This document shows positions 35,547 through 44,118 of a DNA stretch of 54,092 nt, piece after piece (the first letter of the stretch is position 1; the number at the start of each line of letters is the position of its first letter). The notes beneath the pieces are model-generated. The model ran no database searches. It saw only the letters and a list, made by a program, of their open reading frames with translations, and was not told the origin of the DNA. Source of the DNA: Roseiflexaceae bacterium (GTDB lineage: Bacteria > Chloroflexota > Chloroflexia > Chloroflexales > Roseiflexaceae); assembly GCA_947474225.1 (NCBI GenBank), contig CANJHS010000019.1, forward strand, positions 1 through 54,092, read 5' to 3'. Position numbers and translations under genes: made by a program.

Positions 35547-36026
35547 CTAGCTCGTCATCATGCTGTTTTTGACGGCACTGAGGCGCGTCCGCAGACTGTT
35601 GTCGAGCACTTGATCACCTACGCGTACGATCAAGCCGCCAATAAGCGACGCGTCGACATCGAAGTGAACCGTCAGGCCCTCTCCATACTTCCCACGCAAA
35701 TCCGCAATGACTTCCTTCTGCTTGGCATCGTTGAGTGCTTCTGCACTCGTGATGTTTGCTTCGAGCGCATGATTGGCACGTTGAGTGGCCTTTTCATATG
35801 CTGCAGCAACGGCAGGAAGGGTGTTCAACTGGCCGCTGTTGGCCAACGTTGCGACGACATTGCGTACTTCACGTGGAGCGTCTGCCCCCATTTTGGCGGT
35901 GACCGCATCCGCGCTCTGGGCACCGGCTTTGACTGCTTCAGCAGCGGCCTTGAGTGCTATGAGGGCGGAGTTGTTCAGCGCCTCTTGGATGGCGCGCGCA
36001 ATCATCTGTGCATCAGATGTAGTCAC
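35547..36026 (-). CDS. atpH: ATP synthase delta subunit
   Basis: This stator subunit joins the b subunits to the top of F1. It is the most divergent subunit here: 159 aa from the GTG at 36026, short of the usual 175-180, or 173 if a TTG at 36068 is used. The C-terminal end VDASLIGGLIVRVGDQVLDNSLRTRLSAVK is the clear family signature. The GTG is preferred because GAGG lies about 7 nt upstream. The N-terminal helical bundle appears reduced. Confidence 0.9.
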   Translation of the reverse strand: MTTSDAQMIARAIQEALNNSALIALKAAAEAVKAGAQSADAVTAKMGADAPREVRNVVATLANSGQLNTLPAVAAAYEKATQRANHALEANITSAEALNDAKQKEVIADLRGKYGEGLTVHFDVDASLIGGLIVRVGDQVLDNSLRTRLSAVKNSMMTS

Positions 36027-36077
36027 GTTAATACCTCGCTCGGTGGTGACCTCACGGCCACATACCAATGCTCCGGA

Positions 36078-36569
36078 CTAGTTGTTGCGGCCTAAACGGC
36101 TCAACGACTCGTCGATCAATTGTGAATGATTGCCTTTGAGCTCAGCGCCCAACACTTTGGCGGCCGTTTCGGTCACCAATGCTGCGGCCTGGTTCTTGAA
36201 TTCGCCAGCCAGCCGATCGACTTCGCGTTCTGCGTTGGCACGGGCGTCGTTCTTGATTCGCTCGGCTTCGGCACGGGCGGCATTGATGAGTTCCTGCTCT
36301 TGGATGCGCGCACGCTCCGTCGCCTGAGCCATCACTGCGCCGGCTTCTTGACGAGCCTTGGCAAGTTCGACTTCGTTTTCTTTGCGCTGGGCAGCCATCT
36401 GCTCGCGCACCTTATCAGCCTCTTTGAGACCGTCTTCGACGCGCTGGGTGCGCTCTTTCAAGAGGTTCAAAACGGGTGCAAACAAGAACTTCGACAACAT
36501 CCACACCAAGAAGATGACGTTAAAGATCTGCGCCACCAACAGGCTGTAATTAATGCCTAGTTTTTCCAA
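36078..36569 (-). CDS. atpF: ATP synthase b subunit
   Basis: This peripheral-stalk subunit of about 163 aa has one N-terminal membrane segment (about residues 8-30, LLVAQIFNVIFLVWMLSKFL) and a long Ala/Glu/Lys/Arg-rich amphipathic helix that dimerises. The likely start is TTG at 36569, 7 nt after AAGGAG. The only upstream ATG (36605) sits 12 nt after atpE, has no ribosome site and would add a non-homologous PPARS-containing tail. A weak TTG start may help set subunit ratios (c is needed in excess over b). Confidence 0.93.
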   Translation of the reverse strand: MEKLGINYSLLVAQIFNVIFLVWMLSKFLFAPVLNLLKERTQRVEDGLKEADKVREQMAAQRKENEVELAKARQEAGAVMAQATERARIQEQELINAARAEAERIKNDARANAEREVDRLAGEFKNQAAALVTETAAKVLGAELKGNHSQLIDESLSRLGRNN

Positions 36570-36616
36570 AGCAATGCTCCTTGCTGGAGGATGGGTAACA
36601 CCCATCCGCGCCAGAA

Positions 36617-36862
36617 CTAGATAATTTTGAAGCCGATGAGCAGACCGAACACCATCGACAAGATGAACGGCACTTCTGCGAGGGCGAAGCCCAAGAACAT
36701 GTATGTGCGCAGCATACCTTCAGCCTCTGGATTGCGGCCCATGGCTTGCAATGCACCACTGAAGACGACACCGATACCGGCACCGGGTCCGATAGCACCC
36801 AAACCGATTGCCAATGCCATGGCGATGAAACGCAGCCCATCGTTGGAAATACCAGTTTCCAT
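36617..36862 (-). CDS. atpE: ATP synthase c subunit
   Basis: This proton-carrying ring subunit of 81 aa has two membrane helices. The glycine-rich helix 1 motif is GLGAIGPGAGIG (residues 20-31), the polar loop has RNP at 43-45, and the carboxylate is E63 (FALAEVPFIL). The residue after E63 is Val, and I do not see the Na+-ligand set (Gln in helix 1, Ser/Thr-Tyr after the Glu), so proton coupling is expected. The ATG at 36862 has GGAGG 8 nt upstream. Confidence 0.96.
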   Translation of the reverse strand: METGISNDGLRFIAMALAIGLGAIGPGAGIGVVFSGALQAMGRNPEAEGMLRTYMFLGFALAEVPFILSMVFGLLIGFKII

Positions 36863-36905
36863 TACAAAACCCTCCATCATCACATCTGATACAGATTAAC
36901 GAAGA

Positions 36906-37856
36906 TTAATGAGCAGCCGCTTCATGCTCATCGTGACCACCGCCATGTGCCTGTGTGGCCATGGACATGAATACCAACGTCAACACCGCGAAGATCACTG
37001 CCTGCATCAATGCGACAAACACTTCGAACGCGTAGAAAGGCAGCGGCAGCATATATGGGAACAAATATCCCATAACGATGAGCACCACTTCACCGGCGAA
37101 GATGTTGCCGAAGAGACGGAAGGCGAATGAGATGATACGAATGAATTCGGACAACAGCTCGATAAAGCCAATGACCGTAAACATCGGACCTTCACGGAAG
37201 TTGAAGAACCGCACGAGATACTCGAGCCCCAGCGCTTTGAGACCGAAATACTCGATGAGAATAACCGACATCAACCCCAATGCCAACGTCAGATTGAGGT
37301 CAGCAGTAGGAGCGCGGAGGACGGGTACCAATTCTTCGTGGGCTTCGTGATCACACTGCAACGGCAGGTTGTCAAAAAACGTCACGTTACGCGGTTTTTC
37401 GACTGCATTCTCTGCGTGATGCACTTGACAGAAACCAATGGAACCAACACCGGGGACCAACCCGACAAAATTCGACAGCAAAATCAACAGAAATGCTGTC
37501 CCGACAAATGGGAAGAACTTGGCCACGTTCTTCTTGTCGACACCCACGGCAAAGTCGTGGAGTGAACCCACTACTAATTCGACAAAGTTTTGGAAGCCAC
37601 GCGGAACCATTTGGTTGCGTACTCCGAAAACCACCACCAGCATCAACAAAACGTCGACGACAATGGTTGCGAGCAGTGAGTTGGTAATTGGGGTACCGCT
37701 AGCACACGACCCTGCGTTGCTGAATTCACCACCCAAACACACCAATGCTTCTGCTTTCACAGATACCGGTGGGAACGTAGGGAACTTCATGTTCAACCCA
37801 AAGAATAGTGCAGCGCCAATTACGAGGGCCAACAGTGCGCCTGTGCGAACTCGCAT
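36906..37856 (-). CDS. atpB: ATP synthase a subunit with an unusual Cys/His loop
   Basis: This is the membrane stator channel subunit of 316 aa. The essential arginine is R247 in FAFRLFGNIFAGEVV, and the last helices (VALMQAVIFAVLTLVFMSM) are standard. Two features are unusual. The loop between the second and third membrane segments (about 137-185) contains C143, H146, H147, C168, H170 and H173. The exported N-terminal region has C40 and C51. The C-terminus is also His-rich (HGGGHDEHEAAAH). GAGGGG lies 8 nt before the ATG at 37856. It is the first gene of the operon; no atpI is present. Confidence 0.95.
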   Translation of the reverse strand: MRVRTGALLALVIGAALFFGLNMKFPTFPPVSVKAEALVCLGGEFSNAGSCASGTPITNSLLATIVVDVLLMLVVVFGVRNQMVPRGFQNFVELVVGSLHDFAVGVDKKNVAKFFPFVGTAFLLILLSNFVGLVPGVGSIGFCQVHHAENAVEKPRNVTFFDNLPLQCDHEAHEELVPVLRAPTADLNLTLALGLMSVILIEYFGLKALGLEYLVRFFNFREGPMFTVIGFIELLSEFIRIISFAFRLFGNIFAGEVVLIVMGYLFPYMLPLPFYAFEVFVALMQAVIFAVLTLVFMSMATQAHGGGHDEHEAAAH

Positions 37857-37895
37857 GAACACGCCCCTCTGACTTAATGAACGCTTTCACAAAGT

Positions 37896-37901
37896 ACTAT
37901 A
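37896..37901 (-). promoter_or_regulatory. Possible -10 box of the ATP synthase operon
   Basis: TATAGT on the reverse strand lies 40 bp before the atpB start. No -35 box at good spacing is visible, so support is weak. The 155-bp gap between atpB and the sensor gene holds nothing else I recognise. Confidence 0.35.
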
Positions 37902-38018
37902 CCTACATCCAATTCGTGATAAGCGCAACACGTTTTGGGTACAGATATATTCCCTTTCATAGTACCACATGTCAGATTGAATGGGGAATAGAGATTTTTT
38001 GTCACGTAATAGACATTG

Positions 38019-39608
38019 TCATCCTACCGAGACGGGAATCATGACGGCAAAGACCGAACCTTCGCCAACCTTACTCGACACCCAAACATACCCATCCATA
38101 CGCTGGATGATGTCATAGACCAATGCAAGGCCGAGCCCAGCACCGGTACTCGAGCGCGTCAATGAATCATCGAGTTTCACAAACGGGGCAAAAACATGCA
38201 GTTGGTCTTGGTCGGTAATGCCAATCCCCTGATCGATGACGGTCATGGTGAGCCAGCGGCGCCGGTCCACCCCTACCGGCTCGGGCATGTCACTGCGCAA
38301 GGTGTCTTGGACAATGATGTCGACACGTTCATTGCGCGCGTGTTCAGCAGCATTCAAGAGCAGCTGCGAAATCAAAACGCGCACCCAACGAACGTCCGCA
38401 GTGATACTCATTGTCGGCTGATGAGCCTGGATTTGAATATTGACGCGCGGGTAGCGTTCGTTGACCTGGTCTATGATCTGCGTGACGATTGCCATCACAT
38501 CGAAGTCCTGCAGGATAATTGCTTCGGGCGTACCCGCGGTGCGTAATTCAGACAAAGTATCGACAATTTGCTTCATTCGTGACGCATTGGCACGAATTTC
38601 GCTTACTTGGAGTAATTCTGCGCCGCTGAGTTTCTTGACCAGTAAGTCGGTATAGCCAATCACCATGGTCAGTGGCGTACGCAACTCATGCGAGGCCAAC
38701 GCGACAAATTCGTCCTTCATTGCTTCTATTTGGCGTTGTTTTTGGTACAACCCGGCCATATGACCATACACATCTGCATTCTGGAGGGCGGTGACACTCT
38801 GCTTTGCGAGCAACGTCATCAGCTCTTTGACTGAAGGCAGCTTGGGGTTTTGATCGTCAGTACCGATTAGCAATATACCTTGGATATCGTTTGCAATCAG
38901 AGGGACGCCAATGGTCACAGTAGTGGTGCGTTTTTGGTCTTCAAAGGCGACAAAATAGCCTATCTGCAACGCATTATCATGGAGGACATGATGCGCAAAT
39001 TCAACCGCGGCGACCGTCAGCGTCCAGCTTGGATCAGCAACCGTCACCGAGGTCAGCGGGGTTTTGTCATTCCCTACCAATAGCGCGGCAACCTGCCAGT
39101 TGCTCCAGCGCACCGCCAAGCCCAAAATCGTTGCCACCAAGGTGTGATAGTCCAATGTGGTAGACAAAACCTCGCTGTCGATACGGAGTGCCTCGAGCGC
39201 ACGCAGTCGGACATTGTCACGGATGACCTCACGACGATTGAGTGCTTGGGCCACTGCGAGCAAGAGCTGTGTCAGATCGAATGGTTTGGGAACGAAATCC
39301 GAAATGCCGAATTGCATCGCTTGATGAAGATGGTCATATGATGCATACGCAGTCATCATGACGATGGCCGCCGACGGATCGCGCGCATGCACCATAGCAG
39401 CAATACCGAGTCCATCGACGCCCGGCATTTTGAGGTCAGTCACAATGACATCATAGGTATCCCGCATCAACAACTCGGTAACCGACTGCGGGTCAGATGT
39501 AGTTGTGACACGGTAACCACGGGATTGCAGGGCACGAGCACAGATATGACACATCTCTGGTTCGTCATCTATGACCAATACGTGTGGATGTTGTAGCGGA
39601 TCAGTCAT
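38019..39608 (-). CDS. Response regulator-GAF-histidine kinase hybrid
   Basis: This 529-aa soluble sensor kinase begins with a receiver domain (acidic D14/D15, phospho-acceptor D58 in VTDLKMP, K109). A GAF-like region follows at about 140-275, then HisKA with phospho-acceptor H308 (LASHELRTPLT), and HATPase with the N box (LLLNAAEHA), G1 (DQGIGI) and G2 (GAGLGLALVYDI). There is no membrane segment, so it likely relays a signal received by its REC or GAF part. The ATG at 39608 overlaps the upstream MoeA-like gene by 8 bp, with a GGGGGG site. It ends the Moco-related operon; its output partner is not in the window. Confidence 0.92.
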   Translation of the reverse strand: MTDPLQHPHVLVIDDEPEMCHICARALQSRGYRVTTTSDPQSVTELLMRDTYDVIVTDLKMPGVDGLGIAAMVHARDPSAAIVMMTAYASYDHLHQAMQFGISDFVPKPFDLTQLLLAVAQALNRREVIRDNVRLRALEALRIDSEVLSTTLDYHTLVATILGLAVRWSNWQVAALLVGNDKTPLTSVTVADPSWTLTVAAVEFAHHVLHDNALQIGYFVAFEDQKRTTTVTIGVPLIANDIQGILLIGTDDQNPKLPSVKELMTLLAKQSVTALQNADVYGHMAGLYQKQRQIEAMKDEFVALASHELRTPLTMVIGYTDLLVKKLSGAELLQVSEIRANASRMKQIVDTLSELRTAGTPEAIILQDFDVMAIVTQIIDQVNERYPRVNIQIQAHQPTMSITADVRWVRVLISQLLLNAAEHARNERVDIIVQDTLRSDMPEPVGVDRRRWLTMTVIDQGIGITDQDQLHVFAPFVKLDDSLTRSSTGAGLGLALVYDIIQRMDGYVWVSSKVGEGSVFAVMIPVSVG

Positions 39609-40566
39609 CAATCCCCCCTAACAAACCGCCATGAGCCCACGCTGCGATGTCATCGGCATCGGGAATGTCGTCTGCGATGAGGCGCGGCAACAAGAGGTCG
39701 ACGACATTGCGCGCTCGATTGCGGATGCATCCCGGCGCTGCCATAAATGGGACTGCAGCAATGCGCCCGACCAGCATCATGTTACCGGGTTCGACCGGGG
39801 CGCCGTGGCGAATAATGTGGCCACCCGCTGCGATGACACCGGATGGAATTGCCTCTGCCACACCCATGACGGATGTTTCGGATATTGATATAACGAAATT
39901 GCAGATGTTTGACAGAAGCAGCAACCCCGACGCAATATCATCCGCCGCTGCGATGCAGGTGTGTTCATACGTTTTTTGGGCACCGTACACGGTGAGCCGC
40001 TCTACCAATGGCGGTAAGTGGCTGTGGCAAATACGCTCATAGGTCGCAGGGGCACCGACCACCAACACGCCCACCGCACAACGAACAAAAGGAAGCACCC
40101 GCACCACTGGCTGGGACTCAGTGGGCAGAACGTACTGTGGGACGGCGAACGGAAGAATTTTGACAGATGCAATCCGTTGCCCGGGAATAACCACACTACC
40201 ATCACGGATGGTGGCCAATGTCACACTCGGATTGCGATTTGCGGTAATCAAGGCTGGCAAATCGATACGCACCACACCTGCATGGGAAGCATACATATCG
40301 GCCCGACCGTGGCGTGCTGAGGCAACTGTCATACCTGTGCCACAGGTGTGCTGCGCGACGTGCGCTGCAGCCGGATTTTCATCGACTTCGCCGTCTTCGG
40401 TAATGACGATGTCTACCGCTACGACCTGCTCGCGTTGTAACCGCTCCACGTCGTATTCGGTCAAGCGATGCCCTTTGGCAACGATGCGCTGACCGGCATG
40501 ATTACTGATGTTGGCACGCGCAATCTGGCCAATTGCTGCGGAGGGGGTGCATGTTACATAGCGCAT
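39601..40566 (-). CDS. Molybdopterin-binding (MoeA-like C-terminal) protein
   Basis: This 321-aa protein has a molybdopterin-binding fold in its second half (VRCAVGVLVVGAPATYERI to MAAPGCIRNRARNVVDLLLPRL, with the conserved PG and R of this domain). The N-terminal half resembles the SAF-like part of molybdopterin proteins (GQRIVAKGHRLTEYDVERL). Such proteins are often encoded beside or fused to MocA cytidylyltransferases. It overlaps the MocA-like gene by 13 bp and the sensor kinase by 8 bp. It probably delivers or modifies molybdopterin during cytosine-dinucleotide cofactor assembly; this role is inferred from context. Confidence 0.8.
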   Translation of the reverse strand: MRYVTCTPSAAIGQIARANISNHAGQRIVAKGHRLTEYDVERLQREQVVAVDIVITEDGEVDENPAAAHVAQHTCGTGMTVASARHGRADMYASHAGVVRIDLPALITANRNPSVTLATIRDGSVVIPGQRIASVKILPFAVPQYVLPTESQPVVRVLPFVRCAVGVLVVGAPATYERICHSHLPPLVERLTVYGAQKTYEHTCIAAADDIASGLLLLSNICNFVISISETSVMGVAEAIPSGVIAAGGHIIRHGAPVEPGNMMLVGRIAAVPFMAAPGCIRNRARNVVDLLLPRLIADDIPDADDIAAWAHGGLLGGIDD

Positions 40567-41165
40567 AGTGCAGCATAGTCCTCAGGAGTATCGATATCGC
40601 GCAGCAACTCAGGGGCATCGAAATCGACAAACACCGGCATAACGGTTCCAGCGCCGAACAACTGACGTCCACCTTGGGCACCCTGGAGATGTGTGAGCAG
40701 TGGCAACGTGCGTGCAGACCATACAACCGGGCTCGTCGGTTGATCAGCGACACGGGGCATACAGGCGTCAGCGTCCGGGAATGCGTTGAGGAGTGTCGTC
40801 AAATGCGTCGTGGTAAGCAGGGGTTGATCACAGGGGAGAAAGATGACCCGCTGACACCCAGTGGTCAACGCCCAGCGAGCACCACAAGCGACCGATGTGC
40901 CCTGCCCTGTGGCATATTCCGGATTCATGATGCAGGTGATCAGCGGATCTGTGACTGCACTTGCGACCAAGGAAGCCTCATGGCCAGTAATGACGGCTAT
41001 GTGAGTAATCCCCGTCGCCTGGAGAACCGCAATCGTATAGCCTAAGAGCGTGGTGCCTCGCCATGGCAGGAGTTGCTTTGCACGGCCCAAGCGCCGCGAA
41101 AGTCCAGCCGCCAGCACCACAGCAGCGATGGTGCTTCCGTCTACACTGGCGTGCGGTACGGTCAC
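40554..41165 (-). CDS. MocA-like molybdenum cofactor cytidylyltransferase (NTP transferase)
   Basis: This is a GT-A-type nucleotidyltransferase of about 203 aa. The signature VLAAGLSRRLGRAKQLLPWRG binds the CTP/GTP phosphates, FLPCDQPLL holds a metal-binding Asp, and the C-terminal DIDTPEDY is standard. In characterised systems MocA attaches CMP to molybdopterin for xanthine-dehydrogenase/CO-dehydrogenase-type enzymes. The GTG at 41165 overlaps the XdhC stop as GTGA; a TTG at 41183 is possible. The partner xdhC and MoeA-like genes support the MocA rather than MobA assignment. Confidence 0.87.
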   Translation of the reverse strand: MTVPHASVDGSTIAAVVLAAGLSRRLGRAKQLLPWRGTTLLGYTIAVLQATGITHIAVITGHEASLVASAVTDPLITCIMNPEYATGQGTSVACGARWALTTGCQRVIFLPCDQPLLTTTHLTTLLNAFPDADACMPRVADQPTSPVVWSARTLPLLTHLQGAQGGRQLFGAGTVMPVFVDFDAPELLRDIDTPEDYAALCAM

Positions 41166-42208
41166 TCGGCTTTGCCATTCCAAACGGCGATAATCTGCGC
41201 CATGATGCTCAGTGCAATCTCTGCGGGGGTGCGGCCACCGATGTTGAGCCCAATAGGCGCGTGGATGCGGCCAACCTGATCTGCCGTCAGACCTGCATTC
41301 TGGAGGCGTTCGAGGCGCTCAGCGTGCGTTTTGCGACTCCCGAGTGCACCCACATAACGGGCATTGCTGGGTAACGCCACCATCAAGGCGGGGTCGTCGA
41401 GTTTGGGGTCGTGCGTGAGGACGACGACTGCCACATGTTGGTGCAATCTGCCCGTGAGTGCCTCGTCTGGCCACGCATGAATAAGCTCGTCGGCATGCCC
41501 GAAGCGTTCTGCTGTCGCAAATGCAGCACGTGCATCGACGACGACCGTACGAAAGCCCAATTGCTTGGCATAGCTGGTCAATTCGAGCGAGATATGCACC
41601 GCGCCAATCATGATAATCGTCGGCGGCGGAGGGTATGCTTCGACAAAAACTTCGCGATCATCATAGAGCCGCGTGCCATGTGACCCTTCGCTGAGCATCG
41701 CAGTAGCATCGGCGCGGATGCGATCGCTGACAAGTCCTGGGGGCATATCACTGGGACCAACCTCGTCGGACGAGCCAATCAGGAGCTGTTGCCCTAGTCC
41801 TACCCCTGCGATGATGGTGGCCACAGCGACGGGCTGCTGTGTAGCAACGCGCTGGATGAGCATGCTGGCGATGTCACTGCCATGGCTACGATCGATTATC
41901 GGCAGGGGGGCAACATAGACATCGATAGTCCCACCGCAGGCCAAACCGACCTCCCAGGCTTGTTCGTCGGCGACCCCGAAGTGTAGGAGTGCGGCGGTTT
42001 GTGTGCTAATCGCGTGCTGGCAGGCATCGTAGACTGCACCTTCTATACACCCACCGCTGACCGAGCCGGCGATATTGCCGCGGTCCGAGACAACCATTTT
42101 GGCGGCCAGCCCGCGTGGCGATGATCCCAGTGTGCGGACGACGGTGGCAACTGCAACACGTTCGCCGCGCGCCTGCCAGAGGATGATGGCATCGATAACA
42201 TCGCGCAT
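41162..42208 (-). CDS. xdhC: XdhC/CoxI family protein
   Basis: This 348-aa protein matches XdhC, which binds molybdenum cofactor and prepares it (sulfuration, protection) for insertion into xanthine dehydrogenase-type enzymes. The XdhC/CoxI N-terminal domain has the conserved AGSVSGGCIEGAV. The C-terminal Rossmann-like domain has IIMIGAVHISLEL, GALGSRKTHAERL and IHAPIGLNIGGRTPAEIALSI. It starts one base after the PfkB stop. No molybdoenzyme gene is in the window. Confidence 0.92.
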   Translation of the reverse strand: MRDVIDAIILWQARGERVAVATVVRTLGSSPRGLAAKMVVSDRGNIAGSVSGGCIEGAVYDACQHAISTQTAALLHFGVADEQAWEVGLACGGTIDVYVAPLPIIDRSHGSDIASMLIQRVATQQPVAVATIIAGVGLGQQLLIGSSDEVGPSDMPPGLVSDRIRADATAMLSEGSHGTRLYDDREVFVEAYPPPPTIIMIGAVHISLELTSYAKQLGFRTVVVDARAAFATAERFGHADELIHAWPDEALTGRLHQHVAVVVLTHDPKLDDPALMVALPSNARYVGALGSRKTHAERLERLQNAGLTADQVGRIHAPIGLNIGGRTPAEIALSIMAQIIAVWNGKAE

Positions 42209-42209
42209 A

Positions 42210-43133
42210 TCAGACCTCCGTCACATACGCGAGAGCTTCTGGCAGAGTCGCTTGTGCAGCAGTGCCGCCGGCTGCGCGTGTCGAAAGCGAGCCACAGACC
42301 GCCCCTAATTGCAACGACCGACGCAACGACCACCCGGCCAACATACCATAGACCATCCCGGCATTGAACGAATCGCCCGCACCGACCGCATCGACAAATG
42401 ATGTTTGGAGAGAAGCAGTGGTTACGGATTCATCCCCGCGCTGTGCAACTGCACCATCTGCACCACATTTAATGGCAACACTCTGCACTCGTTTGGCAAG
42501 TGCAGAGAGCGCATCTGGGACTGTATGCTGACGACTAATGGCACAGGCTTCGGCATCGTTGGGAAGAAACAAATTCGTGCATGGGAACAATGTATCGAGG
42601 CCCGTCCACTGCTCGCTTGGGTCCCAATTCGTATCGACAGACGTCGTGCCACCGTTTGCCTGCATCTGTTGGAACAATCCGGGCAGCCCGGGTCGTAGCG
42701 CATGCTGGAGGTAATAACTGCCGATGTGGATGTGTCGCGCTGCTGCAATCAATGATGCAGGAATCATTTGGGCTGAAAGCAGTGGGATGCCGCCTTCGTA
42801 CGTCAACATGGCGCGATCGTTGGGCTTCTGCAAGACCAAGGTCAATCCGCTCCGTACCGCCGGATCGATGACACAGTGCGTCGTATCGACCCCTGCGCCA
42901 TTGAGCGCTTCGAGGCAAAAGCGGCCGATCGTATCGTCACCACAGACGCCTACATACGCAACCGACAGGCCGAGGCGCGCTATGCCACACGCAAATATCG
43001 CCGAGGAGCCGCCGAGGACGAGCGCCATATCGTCGACGATTTTTTCTTGTTGTTTCCACTTTGGCTCGACATCGCCGCGCATGATCAAATCTGCATTAAT
43101 TTCGCCAAGGACGAGTACATCGTAGCTGGTCAT
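42210..43133 (-). CDS. PfkB family carbohydrate kinase
   Basis: This is a ribokinase-fold sugar kinase of 307 aa. PfkB signature 1 is GGSSAIFACGIARLG near residues 41-55. Signature 2, DAVGAGDSFNAGMVYG, holds the catalytic Asp (GAGD) and anion hole. The sugar is unknown; the NADLI-type N-terminal motif resembles ribokinase/2-keto-3-deoxygluconate kinase relatives. The ATG at 43133 has AGAGGA about 9 nt upstream. It is the first gene of the operon with xdhC, an odd partner. Confidence 0.9.
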   Translation of the reverse strand: MTSYDVLVLGEINADLIMRGDVEPKWKQQEKIVDDMALVLGGSSAIFACGIARLGLSVAYVGVCGDDTIGRFCLEALNGAGVDTTHCVIDPAVRSGLTLVLQKPNDRAMLTYEGGIPLLSAQMIPASLIAAARHIHIGSYYLQHALRPGLPGLFQQMQANGGTTSVDTNWDPSEQWTGLDTLFPCTNLFLPNDAEACAISRQHTVPDALSALAKRVQSVAIKCGADGAVAQRGDESVTTASLQTSFVDAVGAGDSFNAGMVYGMLAGWSLRRSLQLGAVCGSLSTRAAGGTAAQATLPEALAYVTEV

Positions 43134-43182
43134 GAGTGTTATTCCTCTGTTCTGTAGTTTCAATTATAGAGCGATTTACCAC

Positions 43183-43219
43183 AAAAAAATCCCCCACCAC
43201 GTGTGTGCGTGATGGGGGA
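43183..43219 (-). terminator. Rho-independent terminator after the beta-helix remnant
   Basis: On the reverse strand TCCCCCATCACG pairs with CGTGGTGGGGGA (one U-G pair), followed by TTTTTTT. It sits just past the stop of the truncated gene at 43239, so that remnant retained its terminator. Confidence 0.88.
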
Positions 43220-43238
43220 AGAGTACCTGTTGACGATG

Positions 43239-43670
43239 TTAGTTCTGGAATCCCGTATCTGTGCTTATGTCGATGCCGCTTTCGAGTGATGGATCGTAGT
43301 CGATTTGACCAAGCAACAGTGGTTCGAAGAACTCGAGGAATTGTGTGCCGAACCAATTCTGTCGGGCGTCGATGGTACCTACTGCCTCATTCATGATGAG
43401 ATAGCCGGTCGCACCAGAAATGCTGTTGTTTCGCATGACCAATGTTCCATGTGCCGAACCCGACGTGTAGATGCTGACCACACCTCCTGTAATCATGTTG
43501 TTGTTGAGCGTGAACGAATCGAGAGCAACATTGTTTGCCGCGACGATTCCTGAGAAGAAGCCTGAGATTTCGTTCGCGTTGACTGTGAGTGCAGTGAGGC
43601 TTGCTGGGCAACCTGGCACCCTACCATGTACCGTATTTTGTTGCGTGCCTAGAGATGCGCCTTGCGGCCA
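43239..43670 (-). pseudogene. C-terminal remnant of a right-handed beta-helix (NosD-like) protein
   Basis: Roughly 143 codons encode repeated beta-helix rungs (TVNANEISGFFSGI, LNNNMITGGVVSI, MRNNSISGATGYLIM), then DARQNWFGT, a common ending of secreted parallel beta-helix proteins. No credible start or signal peptide precedes it. The frame runs through GTG at 43619 and is closed by TAA just upstream of 43670. It is truncated where a second truncated gene begins on the opposite strand. The terminator downstream is intact. It looks like the surviving tail of a larger gene. Confidence 0.7.
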
Positions 43671-44101
43671 TTAGTGCCCTCATGTACAACATTGACGACG
43701 CAATCCTGCATATCGTCCAATCGTTCGAAGTGCTCCGGTGTGTCGGCAATGTGCCAGAGATGTTGTTTGTCGGAGAAATCTACAGTCTCATCCTCTATCG
43801 ACAACAACGCTACGAAAGCGCTTACCAAATCAGCTGTTTGTGTACCAAACTGCGTAACGACTACGGGATGTTGCGAATGGGATACGTCGAGCAACTCGTC
43901 AATGCCAAACGCGCGAAACTTCCTATTTGGGTAAGAGAGTCCGTCGATGCCCCAGACGAAAGCAGCACCATCTACGATTTGATTGGAATACTCAATTCAC
44001 TCAATCATTTACAGTTGCAGGCGCAGCGCTCTCCAATCGCTACTGACGAGCGCGCCACATACGTTAGTACTGCGCCTGCTTTTGCCTTCTCACATGAGTA
44101 A
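43598..44101 (+). pseudogene. C-terminal remnant of a TPR/regulator protein
   Basis: An open frame of about 165 codons has helical, TPR-like content (FVACLEMRLAAISALMYNIDDAILHIVQSFEVLRCVG, read in parts; ILYRQQRYESAYQISCLCTKL). This is typical of the C-terminal end of large AAA/LuxR-type or TPR signalling proteins. A TGA lies directly before 43598, and no ribosome site precedes the first TTG, so the N-terminal bulk appears lost. It overlaps the beta-helix remnant on the other strand by about 70 bp. A short genuine gene cannot be excluded. Confidence 0.55.
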
Positions 44102-44118
44102 ACCCTGAAAAAACGCAA

